Shown here: piece by piece, positions 26,950 through 36,324 of the stretch
How the letters are laid out: the number at the start of each line of letters is the position of its first letter
Position numbering within the stretch: the first letter of the stretch is position 1
NCBI GenBank assembly: GCA_035940775.1
Contig: DASZEN010000017.1
Location: 259,467-323,466 of the forward strand
Direction: 5' to 3'
Source: DASQYE01 sp035940775
GTDB lineage: Bacteria; Acidobacteriota; Blastocatellia; Pyrinomonadales; Pyrinomonadaceae
Length of the DNA stretch: 64,000 nt
Made by a program: the position numbers and the translations under genes
The notes under the pieces: generated by a model
Database searches by the model: none
The model's input: only the letters and a program-made list of their open reading frames with translations
What the model was told of the DNA's origin: nothing

Positions 26950-27513
26950 TTTCCAGAAATATAAAGAAATGATTCGCCGGTCAACCATGTAGACCCGGGC
27001 TGGTTGCTGGCAAAGCCAGACCTTCCGGCATATCACCGCGCCACGAAAAATCGTGCGGAGCGGGTAATCCCATGCTGTTGTTGGTTGAAGTAAAGCAGGA
27101 GTGGTCGGCTATACCAGAGAGGCCGAAACGCTCGGGACGCCTTTAGCCTTCAAAAGTATTTCTCTGCCAGGAGATACTGCTTACTGGCGAACCCTTACCC
27201 CGTTCACTCGTCTAAAAGCGCCGACTTCGACAAGATACAAGTTCCAATCCGTTAGTGGCGCGGGCTCAATAAAGTAACAACGGCCGATTTGCAGAGGGTC
27301 GATAATAGGGGGGTTTTTCAGACCATTTTGTCGGAGCTTTAAGATGCGGTCTTCAACAAACCAGTTGCCTTTTTCCGGCGGAGTCCGGTTAAACTTTTTG
27401 CGTCTGGAAGCGGGCGCCGGGGGTTGGCGAAGCGGTCAGGCGGGGACGCAAAAAGAAGGCGAGGAGAGACGCACGATCTCCCCTCACCTTCGTGTTTTAC
27501 CCTCTCCGGGCTG
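26950..27513. other. Long intergenic region upstream of the beta-helix gene
   Basis: About 560 bases without a supported gene. The right end holds the intrinsic terminator of the DUF885 gene, listed separately. The rest presumably contains the promoter of the beta-helix gene. TTGACC-N17-TATTTC about 20 nt before the chosen ATG is only a weak match. Confidence 0.4.
27449..27491 (-). terminator. Intrinsic terminator of the DUF885 peptidase gene
   Basis: Read on the minus strand, a 15-bp stem (27477-27491 with 27455-27469, two G-U or mismatched positions, 7-nt loop) is followed at once by TTTTTG. It lies 23 bases after the stop at 27514. Confidence 0.85.
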
Positions 27514-29382
27514 CTATTCCGCCCTGGCCTGCTTTTTGGCGGCGATCCAGGCGTTGATGCGCGCCTCAAGGACATCCATGGGGAGCGAGCCCGCGCCCAG
27601 AACCTCGTCGTGGAACTGGCGTATATCGAACTTGTCGCCAAGCTCCTTCTTCGAGCGCTCGCGCAGCTCCAGTATTTTCAGTTGGCCGATCTTATAGCCG
27701 AGCGCCTGCGCGGGCCAAGAGATGTAACGATTGGTCTCGCTCTGGACTTCGACCTCATCGACGGCCGAATGATCGTGGAAGAATTGCACGACCTGATCGC
27801 GCGTCCACCGCTTATAGTGAAAGCCCGTATCGACGACCAGACGTATCGCCCTCAGCATCTCGTCCTGCAAGCGACCGTAATCGCTGTACGGGTCTGTGTA
27901 GAAGCCTACGTCCTTGCCGAGTCTCTCGGAGTAGAGAGCCCAGCCCTCGACAAAAGCCGTATTGCCTCCCTGCTGGCGGAATGGGGGCAGCGCGGCCAAT
28001 TCCTGCTGAATGGAGATTTGCAGGTGATGGCCGGGAATGCCCTCGTGATAGGCCGTGGATTCCATTGAGATGGTTTTACGAGAGGTCGGGTTGCTGGTGT
28101 TGACCGTGATGTAGCCGGGACGCGACCCGTCCGGCGTGCCCTGATTGTATTCGGCCCCCGATGCTTCCGCTTCCCTGAAGGCTTCGGTCTGCCTGACCTC
28201 GAAACCGGCTTTGGGCAGACGACCGAACAATTTGGGCATCTCGCGCTTCATACCCTCGATATACTTGCGATAGATTTCCAGAATCTGCTCGCGCGATTGG
28301 GGATGAAGCTTGGGGTCTTTCTCAATCGCCGCGTTGAACGTCTTCAAATCCTTAAAGTCGAGCCTGTTGGCGATCACCATCATCTCTTTTTCGATGCGCG
28401 CGACCTCGCTGAGACCGATCTGGTGAATCTGTTCGGGCGTCAGGTCGGTCGTCGTGGAGCTTTTGACAGCCGCCGCGTAGCGGGCCGCGCCGTCCGGCAA
28501 AGCCCAGATGCCCGGCTCCATACGCCCTTTCGGCGCATACTCCTCTTTCACGAACTTTGCGAAATTCAGGTAAGCCGGATTGACCTGATCGCGTATCGCC
28601 GCCGTCAGGCTCTCGGTGATGCGTCTCCTGTCGGCCTCGGAAATGTCTTTCGGGAACTTTGCGAGTGGTTGCGCGAAGGGCGATTTGTCCGGCTGCTGGC
28701 CGCCTATGCCCTCGGCCTGTGTGACGACCTTCTCAAGCAGGAACTTGGGCGGCATCAAGCCATCGGCCAGCCCCTTCCTCATCTGAACAATGTTCTGATC
28801 CATCAACGTAGGGAATTTCTTCAAACGCGTGATGTAATCGTCATAGTCCTTGACGGTTGCGAAGGAGAGATACATGGCGAGCTGCGGGGCCTGTAAATGA
28901 ATGCCCGAAATCTGGTTGACGGGCATCTCCCAGCCCTTGAAGCGTGCGTTCTCAAGCGTCTCCTTGAGCTGGCGCACCATCAGGGTCTTATTGAGCGCCT
29001 CCTGTTCGGGAAAGCCGGTGGTGTCGATGGCCTCAAAGCGCGGCAGAAACTCTCTGGTCTTCGCAAGGTCTTCGTCAATCGCCTTCTGCGAAAAGTCCGA
29101 GACCTGATCGTTGAATCGCTTGTCGCCGAGGATCGAGGCGAACTCCGGGTTCGTCCTGAGCACATATTCCCACTGTTCGGCGAGCAGGTCGTTTAGTTGC
29201 TTGCGCCGCGCCTCAAGATCAGCGCCGGGAATCGCCGCAGCAAATAGATTCGCCGTCAGGCAAAGCGCCAGACCCAGGGCCGCAAGGCTTCCAGCGTAGA
29301 ATCTGTTTTTCACTCTCCCGGCGCCTGAGCCCGTCTGACGATGCTCGGAGCTGCCGAAAGGCTTCAGCAAGAAATCCATCAC
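27514..29382 (-). CDS. DUF885 family secreted metallopeptidase-like protein
   Basis: 622 residues with an N-terminal hydrophobic segment (about residues 30-50, ending AAAIPGA) that probably directs export. The zinc-site motif HEGIPGHH and the downstream FVEGWALYSERLG (third ligand Glu) define the DUF885/M-type gluzincin family, related to M3/M32 peptidases. The length is usual. The substrate is unknown, probably short peptides in the periplasm. It stands alone with its own terminator. Confidence 0.93.
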   Translation of the reverse strand: MMDFLLKPFGSSEHRQTGSGAGRVKNRFYAGSLAALGLALCLTANLFAAAIPGADLEARRKQLNDLLAEQWEYVLRTNPEFASILGDKRFNDQVSDFSQKAIDEDLAKTREFLPRFEAIDTTGFPEQEALNKTLMVRQLKETLENARFKGWEMPVNQISGIHLQAPQLAMYLSFATVKDYDDYITRLKKFPTLMDQNIVQMRKGLADGLMPPKFLLEKVVTQAEGIGGQQPDKSPFAQPLAKFPKDISEADRRRITESLTAAIRDQVNPAYLNFAKFVKEEYAPKGRMEPGIWALPDGAARYAAAVKSSTTTDLTPEQIHQIGLSEVARIEKEMMVIANRLDFKDLKTFNAAIEKDPKLHPQSREQILEIYRKYIEGMKREMPKLFGRLPKAGFEVRQTEAFREAEASGAEYNQGTPDGSRPGYITVNTSNPTSRKTISMESTAYHEGIPGHHLQISIQQELAALPPFRQQGGNTAFVEGWALYSERLGKDVGFYTDPYSDYGRLQDEMLRAIRLVVDTGFHYKRWTRDQVVQFFHDHSAVDEVEVQSETNRYISWPAQALGYKIGQLKILELRERSKKELGDKFDIRQFHDEVLGAGSLPMDVLEARINAWIAAKKQARAE

Positions 29383-29556
29383 TATCTCCTTCTATGAAAT
29401 TGTGTTTAGAGTAATGCGCCGGACGGGTATTTGGGACTCTTTCAGGGTACTACGGTTTCGCACTTTCGGGGCCGTGGAGCGTGAGTCCCCACACGCTGCG
29501 CGCCTCGGCCCCCCGAACCCCTTGTTCTTCGGCCCGAACAGAAGAGAGAAGGGCCT

Positions 29557-29772
29557 TCATCTTAAAAGAGCACGAATGCCGACCAGTATCAGATATACGA
29601 TGGCGATGACGACCGCCAGCTTAATGAGCGCCACGGCCAGCCCGAAAACGAAGCCGACCAGATGCAGGGTAATCCCTGCGGCTGCCAGGACGAGCGGTAC
29701 TCCCACCACCAGAACGAACAGGCCGAGAAGAATAACCCCCGCGACCCTCAGGACATCTTTCGCTTCTTTCAT
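29557..29772 (-). CDS. Small membrane protein, 71 aa
   Basis: Two hydrophobic helices (about residues 9-45 with an inner kink, and 48-68) with a charged N-terminus (MKEAKDVLR) and a basic C-terminus (GIRALLR). The SD GAGGTGGG lies just upstream of ATG. No family is recognised. It is divergent from rarA across a 364-base gap. Confidence 0.65.
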   Translation of the reverse strand: MKEAKDVLRVAGVILLGLFVLVVGVPLVLAAAGITLHLVGFVFGLAVALIKLAVVIAIVYLILVGIRALLR

Positions 29773-30136
29773 TTCCCACCTCAGAATATTTCAAAACTTT
29801 AACGCGGCCCGCACGCTCTCTCTCTCTGCCTCCGTTTAGACTCGTCTCGCCGAGGCGGCAGCAGCAGCTGAAGCGGCTTGCCCCAATTATACGCAGAACC
29901 CGGGCCCCGCGTTCCGCCTAAGATTTTCGGGCCGGGGGCGCGGGCCGACTTTCAAGGGACGCCTGTTCCCTGGAAAACGCTCGATTGTGTTAAGCTCGAC
30001 CGAGGAGAGATTCTGATAAATACAGGGCGAGGGGCGGCCCCAGGCGGCTTTTTGTGACCGGGGCGGGAGCGAACCGCCTCGGGGCCGTCGCTGCCGTCGT
30101 CGCAGAGCCCCGAGCCTTTTACGAAATCTTCTGTTT
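29773..30136. other. Divergent intergenic region with a hairpin in the rarA leader
   Basis: No gene is seen. CGGCCCC-A-GGCGG (about 30036-30049) can pair with CCGCC-TC-GGGGCCG (about 30076-30091), forming a strong hairpin about 45 nt before the rarA ATG. The promoters of both flanking genes should lie here, but none is convincing by eye. Confidence 0.4.
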
Positions 30137-31486
30137 ATGGCGCGCCGCACACCAAAACCTCTTTTCAAAGAACAGGAGCCGGAGGAGCCCTCGGACGTGG
30201 CAGCGTCGGCTGCTATGGCTGCGGCTCCGCTGGCCGAGCGGATGCGCCCGCGCTACCTCGAAGAGTTCGTAGGCCAGACGCATCTGGTCGGCGAGGGGCG
30301 CGTGCTGCGTCGGCTCATAGAGGGGACGGGCGCGCTTCCCTCTCTCATTCTGTGGGGTGCGCCCGGCACCGGAAAGACGACGCTGGCGCGCCTGCTCGCC
30401 GAGAAGAGCGGCGCGCGATTCATCCCTCTGTCGGCAGTTTTTTCCGGCGTCAAGGAGGCGCGCGCCGCCATCAGCGAGGCGCGCGAGGCGCGACGCGACC
30501 GCAGCGAGCGCACAGTCCTCTTCATAGACGAGATTCATCGTTTCAACAAAGCGCAGCAGGACGCGCTGCTGCCCGCCGTCGAGGACGGAACCGTCACCCT
30601 CATCGGGGCGACGACCGAGAACCCTTCCTTCGAGGTGACGGGCGCGCTGCTCTCTCGCTGTCGCGTCCTCGTCCTGAATCCACTGACGAGCGAGGACGTG
30701 GAAACGATTCTCAGGCGGGCGCTCGCGGACGAGGAGCGCGGGTTGGCCCACCTTCATGGGGAAGTCCCGGAAGAGATGATAAAGCGGCTGGCCCGCTCGG
30801 CTGCGGGCGATGCGCGCGTCGCGTTGGCCGCTCTCGAAGCGGCTGTGGAATCGACAGCGCCGGACGAGCGCGGCATCCGACGCGTTTCCGCCGAAACGGT
30901 TATAGAGGCCCTGGGCCGCGCGCATTACGCCTACGATAAGGGCGGCGAGGAGCACTACAACCTGGCCTCGGCGCTCATCAAGTCGCTGCGCAACTCCGAT
31001 ACGGACGCGGCGCTCTACTGGCTGGCGCGACTCATAGAAGGCGGCGCCGACCCTGTCTTTATAGCGCGCCGCCTGTGCATCCTCGCGTCCGAGGACATAG
31101 GCATGGCCGACCCGCAGGCGATGGTGCAGGCGGCCGCAGCAGCAGACATCACGCGCCTGATCGGCCTGCCCGAAGCCCTCTACCCGCTTTCGCAAGCCGT
31201 CATCTATCTGGCCCGCGCGCCGAAATCGAACGCCGTCAAGCGCGCCTACATGGCGGCGGCCGCCGACGCCTCGGAGACGGCGCGCGAGCCCGTCCCGCTG
31301 CATCTGAGGAACGCCGTCACGCCGCTCATGAAGCGCATCGGCTACGGTGGCGGCTATCGCTACGTTCACAACGACCGGCGCGCCAAAGAAGAGATGTCGT
31401 GCCTGCCCGAGGCTCTCAGCGATAGAGTCTATTATGATGAGGAACCATCGACAGCAGGCCACGAGCAATCGGACGATCATTGCTAG
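30137..31486 (+). CDS. rarA: Replication-associated recombination protein A (MgsA/RarA), AAA+ ATPase
   Basis: 449 residues. A short linker precedes RYLEEFVGQTHLVG, then Walker A GAPGTGKTT (about residues 74-82) and Walker B LFIDEIHRFNKAQQDALLP with the sensor GATTENPSFEV. The C-terminal half is the RarA tetramerisation/DNA-binding region (LASEDIGMADPQAM and GYRYVHN). It acts at stalled replication forks. The last 12 residues beyond YDEE are variable. A methyltransferase gene follows 78 nt downstream on the same strand. Confidence 0.95.
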   Translation: MARRTPKPLFKEQEPEEPSDVAASAAMAAAPLAERMRPRYLEEFVGQTHLVGEGRVLRRLIEGTGALPSLILWGAPGTGKTTLARLLAEKSGARFIPLSAVFSGVKEARAAISEAREARRDRSERTVLFIDEIHRFNKAQQDALLPAVEDGTVTLIGATTENPSFEVTGALLSRCRVLVLNPLTSEDVETILRRALADEERGLAHLHGEVPEEMIKRLARSAAGDARVALAALEAAVESTAPDERGIRRVSAETVIEALGRAHYAYDKGGEEHYNLASALIKSLRNSDTDAALYWLARLIEGGADPVFIARRLCILASEDIGMADPQAMVQAAAAADITRLIGLPEALYPLSQAVIYLARAPKSNAVKRAYMAAAADASETAREPVPLHLRNAVTPLMKRIGYGGGYRYVHNDRRAKEEMSCLPEALSDRVYYDEEPSTAGHEQSDDHC

Positions 31487-31564
31487 ACCAGCTTGAGCTT
31501 TGTATCCCTTTCACCTTTGCCGGAAGCTGACGGGGCCGCGCGCGCGTCAAGGAGAATCTAAAGA

Positions 31565-32386
31565 GTGAGTGCGAATAAATCTGATAAAGAACTGGCTTTT
31601 CTTCAAGAGTTGTATGTTGCGACCGATTGGGGCGAAAGATTCGCCGCGCTGATGGACGAGCACCTAGAGCTGCCCAAACGGGGGCGCGCTCTCTATGTCG
31701 CCTCGGGGACGGGCGGCCATGCGCTGGCGATGCAGGAACGCGCCGGGGACGATGTGACCTTCGTCTGTATTGACGAGAGCGAGGAGTGCCTGGAATTGGC
31801 CCGCGTCAAAGCGATGGCGATCAAGGCCGACCCTGAGTTCAGGCGCGCGCAACTCGAAGCGCTCGGATTTGAGGACGACCAGTTCGATCTGGTCGTCGGT
31901 GATGCTTCGATGGTCGCGCCCGAGCGCTTGCCCGAAATAATCCCGGAGATGGTCAGGGTGGCCGCGCCCGGAGGCACTGTGGCCCTCAGTGCGGCCACCT
32001 CGTCGAGCTTCGGCGAGTTTTTCTCGATCTACTGGGAGGCGCTCAGAAGCGCCGGTCTTGAGGAGCATTCCCCGGAAGTGGAAACTTTAATCAGGGAATT
32101 GCCGACGGTCGGGGCAATCGAAGAGTTGGCCCAACGCGAGGGCCTCGAAGCAGTCACGTCCTGGACGAGCATCGAAGAGTTCGATTATGAATCGGGCGAG
32201 GAGTTTTTGAACGCGCCCCTGATTACGGATTTCCTGCTCAGGTCGTGGTTGGAGTCGCTGCCCGATGATGAAAAGCGGGCGCGCGCTACAGGCGAGATCG
32301 CGCGCATCATAGATGAAGAGCGACAGGATATGGATTTCACGCTCTCTGTCAAAGCGACGGTCGTCGTCGGGCGTAAGCTCGGCTAA
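31565..32386 (+). CDS. Class I SAM-dependent methyltransferase
   Basis: 273 residues from a GTG with a strong SD (AAGGAG, 11 nt upstream). Motif I is YVASGTGGHAL (about residues 43-53) and the acidic end of strand 2 is CIDES. Motif IV is LVVGDAS and post-motif RVAAPGGTVAL follows, a UbiE/MenG-like fold. The C-terminal 120 residues are acidic and helical and not typical. The substrate is unknown. It lies behind rarA on the same strand and is convergent with tatA. Confidence 0.8.
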   Translation: MSANKSDKELAFLQELYVATDWGERFAALMDEHLELPKRGRALYVASGTGGHALAMQERAGDDVTFVCIDESEECLELARVKAMAIKADPEFRRAQLEALGFEDDQFDLVVGDASMVAPERLPEIIPEMVRVAAPGGTVALSAATSSSFGEFFSIYWEALRSAGLEEHSPEVETLIRELPTVGAIEELAQREGLEAVTSWTSIEEFDYESGEEFLNAPLITDFLLRSWLESLPDDEKRARATGEIARIIDEERQDMDFTLSVKATVVVGRKLG

Positions 32387-32405
32387 GAGGATCAGGCAAG
32401 CGAAT

Positions 32406-32485
32406 AAGAAGACGCAGCGGCGGGGGTGAAGAAAAGTCGCGGGCCTGTGCCTCCTGCTCGTTCATCTCCCACCGCCTCTCTTCTT
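32406..32485. terminator. Hairpin between convergent methyltransferase and tatA genes
   Basis: Arms 32406-32430 and 32461-32485 pair imperfectly over about 25 nt around a 30-nt loop. The position suggests a shared terminator. Confidence 0.5.
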
Positions 32486-32758
32486 CTACCTCTTGCTCTC
32501 TTTGGCGTATCGGTCGGACGCCACTCTATCTTCTTCGATTGTTTCAGCGGCGTTCAGACGTTCGCGACGCCGGGCCTCTTCCAGCTTCGCTTCCTTGTCG
32601 GCCTCGTCCTGCCCCTCCTGAAACGCCCTTTTGCTCTGGCCCAGGGCTTTGGCCAACTGGGGCAGACGGCTGCCGCCGAAAAGAAGCAGTATCACGACGA
32701 GAATGATGATCCATTCCCAGCCGCCCGGCATACCCAGCAACAATAGTTTATTCATCAT
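32486..32758 (-). CDS. tatA: Sec-independent translocase subunit TatA
   Basis: 90 residues from ATG at 32758 (a second ATG follows directly). The frame is open further upstream, but the protein must start here to place the N-terminal helix WEWIIILVVILLLF first. The conserved FGG-x-x-LPQLAK follows, then the amphipathic helix and a charged tail. TatA forms the pore of the twin-arginine export system. GAGG lies 12 nt upstream. No tatC is in the window. Confidence 0.93.
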   Translation of the reverse strand: MMNKLLLLGMPGGWEWIIILVVILLLFGGSRLPQLAKALGQSKRAFQEGQDEADKEAKLEEARRRERLNAAETIEEDRVASDRYAKESKR

Positions 32759-32831
32759 CTGGAGAATCCTCTGCCGATCAATCCGGCATTGTACGGTGGC
32801 GCGCAAGTAGGGGGCGACTTGCGCGGGCGGC

Positions 32832-33359
32832 TCAATCTTTGGAATCCGACTCGTAGAAAAGATACTTGCGCCAGGTCTCATCGGCACGCCCGATGTAGCG
32901 CATGATCTGCCGGTTGACGTGCAGCGAAAACCCGCGCGGGCGGCGCAGCAGATGCATCCCGGCCTCTTCCGGCGTCCGGTTGCCCTTGCGATGATTGCAG
33001 CGCTTGCAGCACGCCACCAGATTGTCCCACGTCGAATCGCCGCCACGCGAGCGCGGATGAACGTGGTCGAGCGTGAGTTCCGAGGGCGGATACTGTTTGC
33101 CGCAATACTGGCAGGCCGAATGATCGCGCAGCAATATATTCTTGCGCGAGAGCGAGCGACGCTCGAAGGGGATGTGTATGTATTCGGTCAAACGGATAAC
33201 GGATGGGGCATGGATCGAGAGCTTCGCCGAATGGAGAATGTGGCCGTTGTGTTCTTCGACTCGCGCCACCCCCTTGAAGATCATGACGACGGCGCGCCGC
33301 TCAGTACACACGTTGATCGGCTCGAAGGATGCGTTCAGGACTAGGACACGTCCGTTCAT
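32832..33359 (-). CDS. HNH endonuclease family protein
   Basis: 175 residues. The C-terminal half holds the HNH fold: CQYCGK, then LTLDHVHPRSRGG (DH with downstream His), DNLVACCKRCNHRKG. Two Cys pairs bind a structural zinc. The N-terminal VLNASFEPINV block is typical of a widespread chromosomal HNH subfamily with no known phage link. The reaction is presumed DNA cleavage, unproven for this subfamily. A near-perfect promoter sits only 11 nt before the ATG. Confidence 0.9.
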   Translation of the reverse strand: MNGRVLVLNASFEPINVCTERRAVVMIFKGVARVEEHNGHILHSAKLSIHAPSVIRLTEYIHIPFERRSLSRKNILLRDHSACQYCGKQYPPSELTLDHVHPRSRGGDSTWDNLVACCKRCNHRKGNRTPEEAGMHLLRRPRGFSLHVNRQIMRYIGRADETWRKYLFYESDSKD

Positions 33360-33370
33360 ATTGCCCTCTG

Positions 33371-33400
33371 ATAATAACGAAGCGCCCGCGCAAGTGTCAA
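33371..33400 (-). promoter_or_regulatory. Sigma-70 promoter abutting the HNH gene
   Basis: Minus strand TTGACA (33395-33400), 18-nt spacer, TATTAT (33371-33376). The ATG is 11 nt after the -10, so the transcript would have a leader of only about 5 nt although a GAGGG lies in those bases. Confidence 0.6.
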
Positions 33401-33476
33401 AATAATTACCGGGGCGTGCCGTGCGCCCCTCTCGCCGGGGAGACCACCGGGTTGGCCCAAGACGCTGCTACGGCAA

Positions 33477-35120
33477 CTACTTAGCGAGCCCGACGCGCCG
33501 CACCAGGGCGACGAATCGCGAGTCCGTGCGCAGCGCGTCGAACATCGGCTCGACGTGCAGGAAGGCCATGAAGCCGGAGCGCTCCTCAAGGGCGCGTTCG
33601 AGCCACAGGAACATTCGATCCTGTATATCCAGGCCCAGATAGATCATCGCGAAGTAGTAGGACGAGACGTATTTTTCGCGCGCCAGCTTTTCCAGCTCGG
33701 CGATGATGCGCTCGGCGGCGGCGAGCTTTCCGGCCACGGCGTACGCGTAGGCGAGGTGTGATTTGTAGGTCGCGTCGCCGCCCGAAATCTTGACCGCGCG
33801 CTCAAGAGCCGTGATGGCTTCGTCGACCGCACCCTGCTGCACGAGCGCGAGCCCGATGTTGCGGTAGGCGAAGGCGAACTGCGGATCCATCTCAAGGGCT
33901 TTGCGCCCCTGCTCGATGGCGTTCGCGTACTGGCGCGCGAAGTAGTAGGCCCAGCCGAGGCTGACGTGCGCGAAGAGCGAGAGCGGGTCCAGCTTCTCGA
34001 CCAGCTTGCATTCGCGTATCGCTTCCTCGTGGCGGCCCGCCGCCTTCAGATAAAAACCGTACCCGTCATGCGCGCCCGCGTAAGAAGGATTAAGCTCGAT
34101 GGCCCGCTTGAACTCTCTACGCGCTCCCGCTAAATCCCAATCGTAGAGGAGACGGAAAAAACCCAGAGAGGTGCGAGCTTCGCCCAGGGTGCGGTCGATC
34201 TTTAAAGCCTTCATGGCCGCCTCCTTCGCTTTCGGGTAAGCCTCTACGGGCGGCACGCCCCCGGTAGACGACCCGAGGAAGGCGTACGAGTCGGCGAGGC
34301 CCGCGTAGGCGAGCGCATAGTTACGGTCGAGCTTGATCGCCTGCTGGAAATAGTCTATGCCCTTCTTGAGCCATTCGCCCGTCCGCTTGTTGGCGTAGTA
34401 ACGTCCGCGCAGGTAGAGATGATAAGCCTCCGTGCTCTCGGTGTAGCGTTTCTCAAGCCGCCGTTTCTCCTCGCGGTTGAGCCGCATTCTTAGCTTTTCG
34501 GAAATCTCTTTGGCGATCTCCTCCTGAACCTCGAAGATGTCCGACCGTTTGCGATTGTAGCTCTCGCCCCAGAGCTGCGAATGGTTCGCCACGTCGATCA
34601 GCTCGACGCCGAAGATCAGGCGGTCACCGACCTGTCGCACACGGCCCGTCAGCACGGCGCGCACGCCGAGCCGCTCGCCTATCTCCTGCGGGTCGAACTC
34701 AAGCCCCTTGTAGCGAAAGACGGTGCTGCGCGGGACGACGCGCAGCTTCGGGAGTTGGGCCAGCGAGTTGATGATATTTTCCGTCACCCCGTCGCTGAAA
34801 TACTCCATTTCGGGATCGTTGCTGGCGTTGGCGAGCGGCAGGACGGCCAGTGAATCTATCGCCCTGCGCGTCGGGCGGCGGCGTTGGAGCGGCAGGGTCG
34901 CCGACGGCGCGAGGCCCACCGGGGAAGACGGTGACGCGTCGGCCCCAAAGATTCGCGTCTCTATAAAATCCGTATTGGCGAGGCCCGCGCCGCCGCCGCC
35001 GAGATTCGACTGCGAATCATATTGAGCGTCCGGCTCCCGGACGAGCGGCGCGCCGTCTTCACGACAGAAGTTGAGGGTTTCATCCCTGTATGTGCGCTGG
35101 CATGACGGGCAGCGTTTCAT
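33477..35120 (-). CDS. Zinc-ribbon, TolB-like and TPR repeat protein
   Basis: 547 residues. The N-terminus is a small zinc ribbon (CPSCQRTY with Cys4, Cys7 and a later FCRED). After a linker comes the adenylate-cyclase/TolB-like domain (about 90-220; SLAVLPLANASNDPEMEYFSDG, then VLTGRVRQVGDRL) common in Acidobacteria. From about 235 on there are 7-8 TPR repeats (YFQQAIKLDRNYALAYAGLADSY). In related proteins this follows a serine/threonine kinase or winged-helix domain; here only the zinc ribbon is in front. Probably a protein-interaction or sensing factor. Confidence 0.85.
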   Translation of the reverse strand: MKRCPSCQRTYRDETLNFCREDGAPLVREPDAQYDSQSNLGGGGAGLANTDFIETRIFGADASPSSPVGLAPSATLPLQRRRPTRRAIDSLAVLPLANASNDPEMEYFSDGVTENIINSLAQLPKLRVVPRSTVFRYKGLEFDPQEIGERLGVRAVLTGRVRQVGDRLIFGVELIDVANHSQLWGESYNRKRSDIFEVQEEIAKEISEKLRMRLNREEKRRLEKRYTESTEAYHLYLRGRYYANKRTGEWLKKGIDYFQQAIKLDRNYALAYAGLADSYAFLGSSTGGVPPVEAYPKAKEAAMKALKIDRTLGEARTSLGFFRLLYDWDLAGARREFKRAIELNPSYAGAHDGYGFYLKAAGRHEEAIRECKLVEKLDPLSLFAHVSLGWAYYFARQYANAIEQGRKALEMDPQFAFAYRNIGLALVQQGAVDEAITALERAVKISGGDATYKSHLAYAYAVAGKLAAAERIIAELEKLAREKYVSSYYFAMIYLGLDIQDRMFLWLERALEERSGFMAFLHVEPMFDALRTDSRFVALVRRVGLAK

Positions 35121-35278
35121 AAAAATTCGGAGGCTCGACGGATGACGCTCGCAATTTAATCCAGGCCCCTGGCCACAGGGCGCAGAAAGAACCGGCGTTG
35201 ATGATCGTGTGCTCGGCTACTGGTCACGGAGATGAAGCACGAAGCCGTGCGAGGCTGGCGCGCGCGCTTTCTCTTCTC

Positions 35279-36229
35279 TTACGGCCCTGGTCGAAAGCGG
35301 TCGGTCGCCTCGATGAGCGCGCTGGCTGTCCCCGGCTCGGTCACGGAATGACCGGCATCGGGAATGACGTGAAACTCCGCTTCCGGCCAGGCGCGGTGAA
35401 GCTCCCACGCGCTCATTATAGGGCACACCACATCGTAGCGCCCCTGGACGATCACCGTCGGGATATGGCGTATCTTCCCCACGTTTTCGATCAGATAATT
35501 ATCCGTCTCGAAGAAGGCGTTGTTCATGAAATAATGGCATTCGATGCGCGCGAAAGCGAGCGCAAATTCCGGCTCGCCGAAATGATTAATCATCTCCAGG
35601 TCGGGCAGGAGCTTTGAAGTGCTGCCCTCCCAGATGCTCCAGGCGCGCGCCGCTTCCAATCGTACGGCCTCGTCCTCGCTCGTCAGCCGCCGGTAGTAAG
35701 CGCCGATCATATCGTCGCGCTCCGATTCCGGGATGACGCGCTCGTACTGCTCCCACACGTCCGGAAAGATGGCGCTCGCGCCCTCCTGATAGAACCAGCG
35801 AATCTCCTTCGGGCGGCACAGAAAGATTCCACGCAGGAAGAGAGCGCGCGTCCTGTCGGGGTGGGTCTGGGCGTAGGCGAGGGCGAGCGTGCTTCCCCAT
35901 GAGCCGCCGAATACCATCCAGCCTTCGATGCCCAGATGCTCGCGCAAGCGTTCTATATCGGAGACGAGATGCCAGGTCGTATTGTCCTCAATGCTCGCGT
36001 GCGGAGTGCTCTGCCCGGAGCCTCTCTGATCGAACAGCACGACGCGATAGGCCGACGGGTCGAAGAAGCGGCGATAGTCCGGAATCAAGCCACCGCCGGG
36101 GCCCCCGTGCAGAAAGACTATCGGTTGACCGGCGGGGTTCCCGACCTGCTCGTAATAGATGTTGTGGACGGGCGAGACCGCCAGCCGTCCCTTATCGTAG
36201 GGTTCTATCGGATCGTATAAAGTTCTCAT
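35279..36229 (-). CDS. pip: Proline iminopeptidase (alpha/beta hydrolase)
   Basis: 316 residues from ATG at 36229 (MRTLYDPIEPYDKG, the family N-terminus). The oxyanion region is FLHGGPGGG and FDQRGSGQS. The nucleophile elbow is GGSWGS (Ser about 110). Acid and base are in QGRYDVVCP and DAGHSVTEPG. Cleaves N-terminal proline from peptides in the cytoplasm. It stands alone between the TPR protein and comF genes. Confidence 0.95.
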   Translation of the reverse strand: MRTLYDPIEPYDKGRLAVSPVHNIYYEQVGNPAGQPIVFLHGGPGGGLIPDYRRFFDPSAYRVVLFDQRGSGQSTPHASIEDNTTWHLVSDIERLREHLGIEGWMVFGGSWGSTLALAYAQTHPDRTRALFLRGIFLCRPKEIRWFYQEGASAIFPDVWEQYERVIPESERDDMIGAYYRRLTSEDEAVRLEAARAWSIWEGSTSKLLPDLEMINHFGEPEFALAFARIECHYFMNNAFFETDNYLIENVGKIRHIPTVIVQGRYDVVCPIMSAWELHRAWPEAEFHVIPDAGHSVTEPGTASALIEATDRFRPGP

Positions 36230-36324
36230 AGCCATATAATACAGAGGTAGCAGTGTAGAGGCCAGTTGCCATTTCAAGCGCGCGCACGGCTCGCATAAAT
36301 CGGGACGCGCGCTCGCTCTAGGTC

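Noticed and set aside
27085..27165. GGGACGC...TTTAGCC resembling the cyclic-di-GMP-I riboswitch core
   Set aside because: It is on the plus strand with no plus-strand gene behind it, and the other conserved riboswitch segments are absent.
30119..31480. Minus-strand open frame of 453 codons opposite rarA
   Set aside because: Shadow of rarA; the product matches no family and is basic low-complexity sequence.
32759..33046. N-terminal extension of tatA in the open frame
   Set aside because: It would place 96 residues before the first TatA helix and overlaps the HNH gene; the ATG pair at 32755-32758 fits the family.
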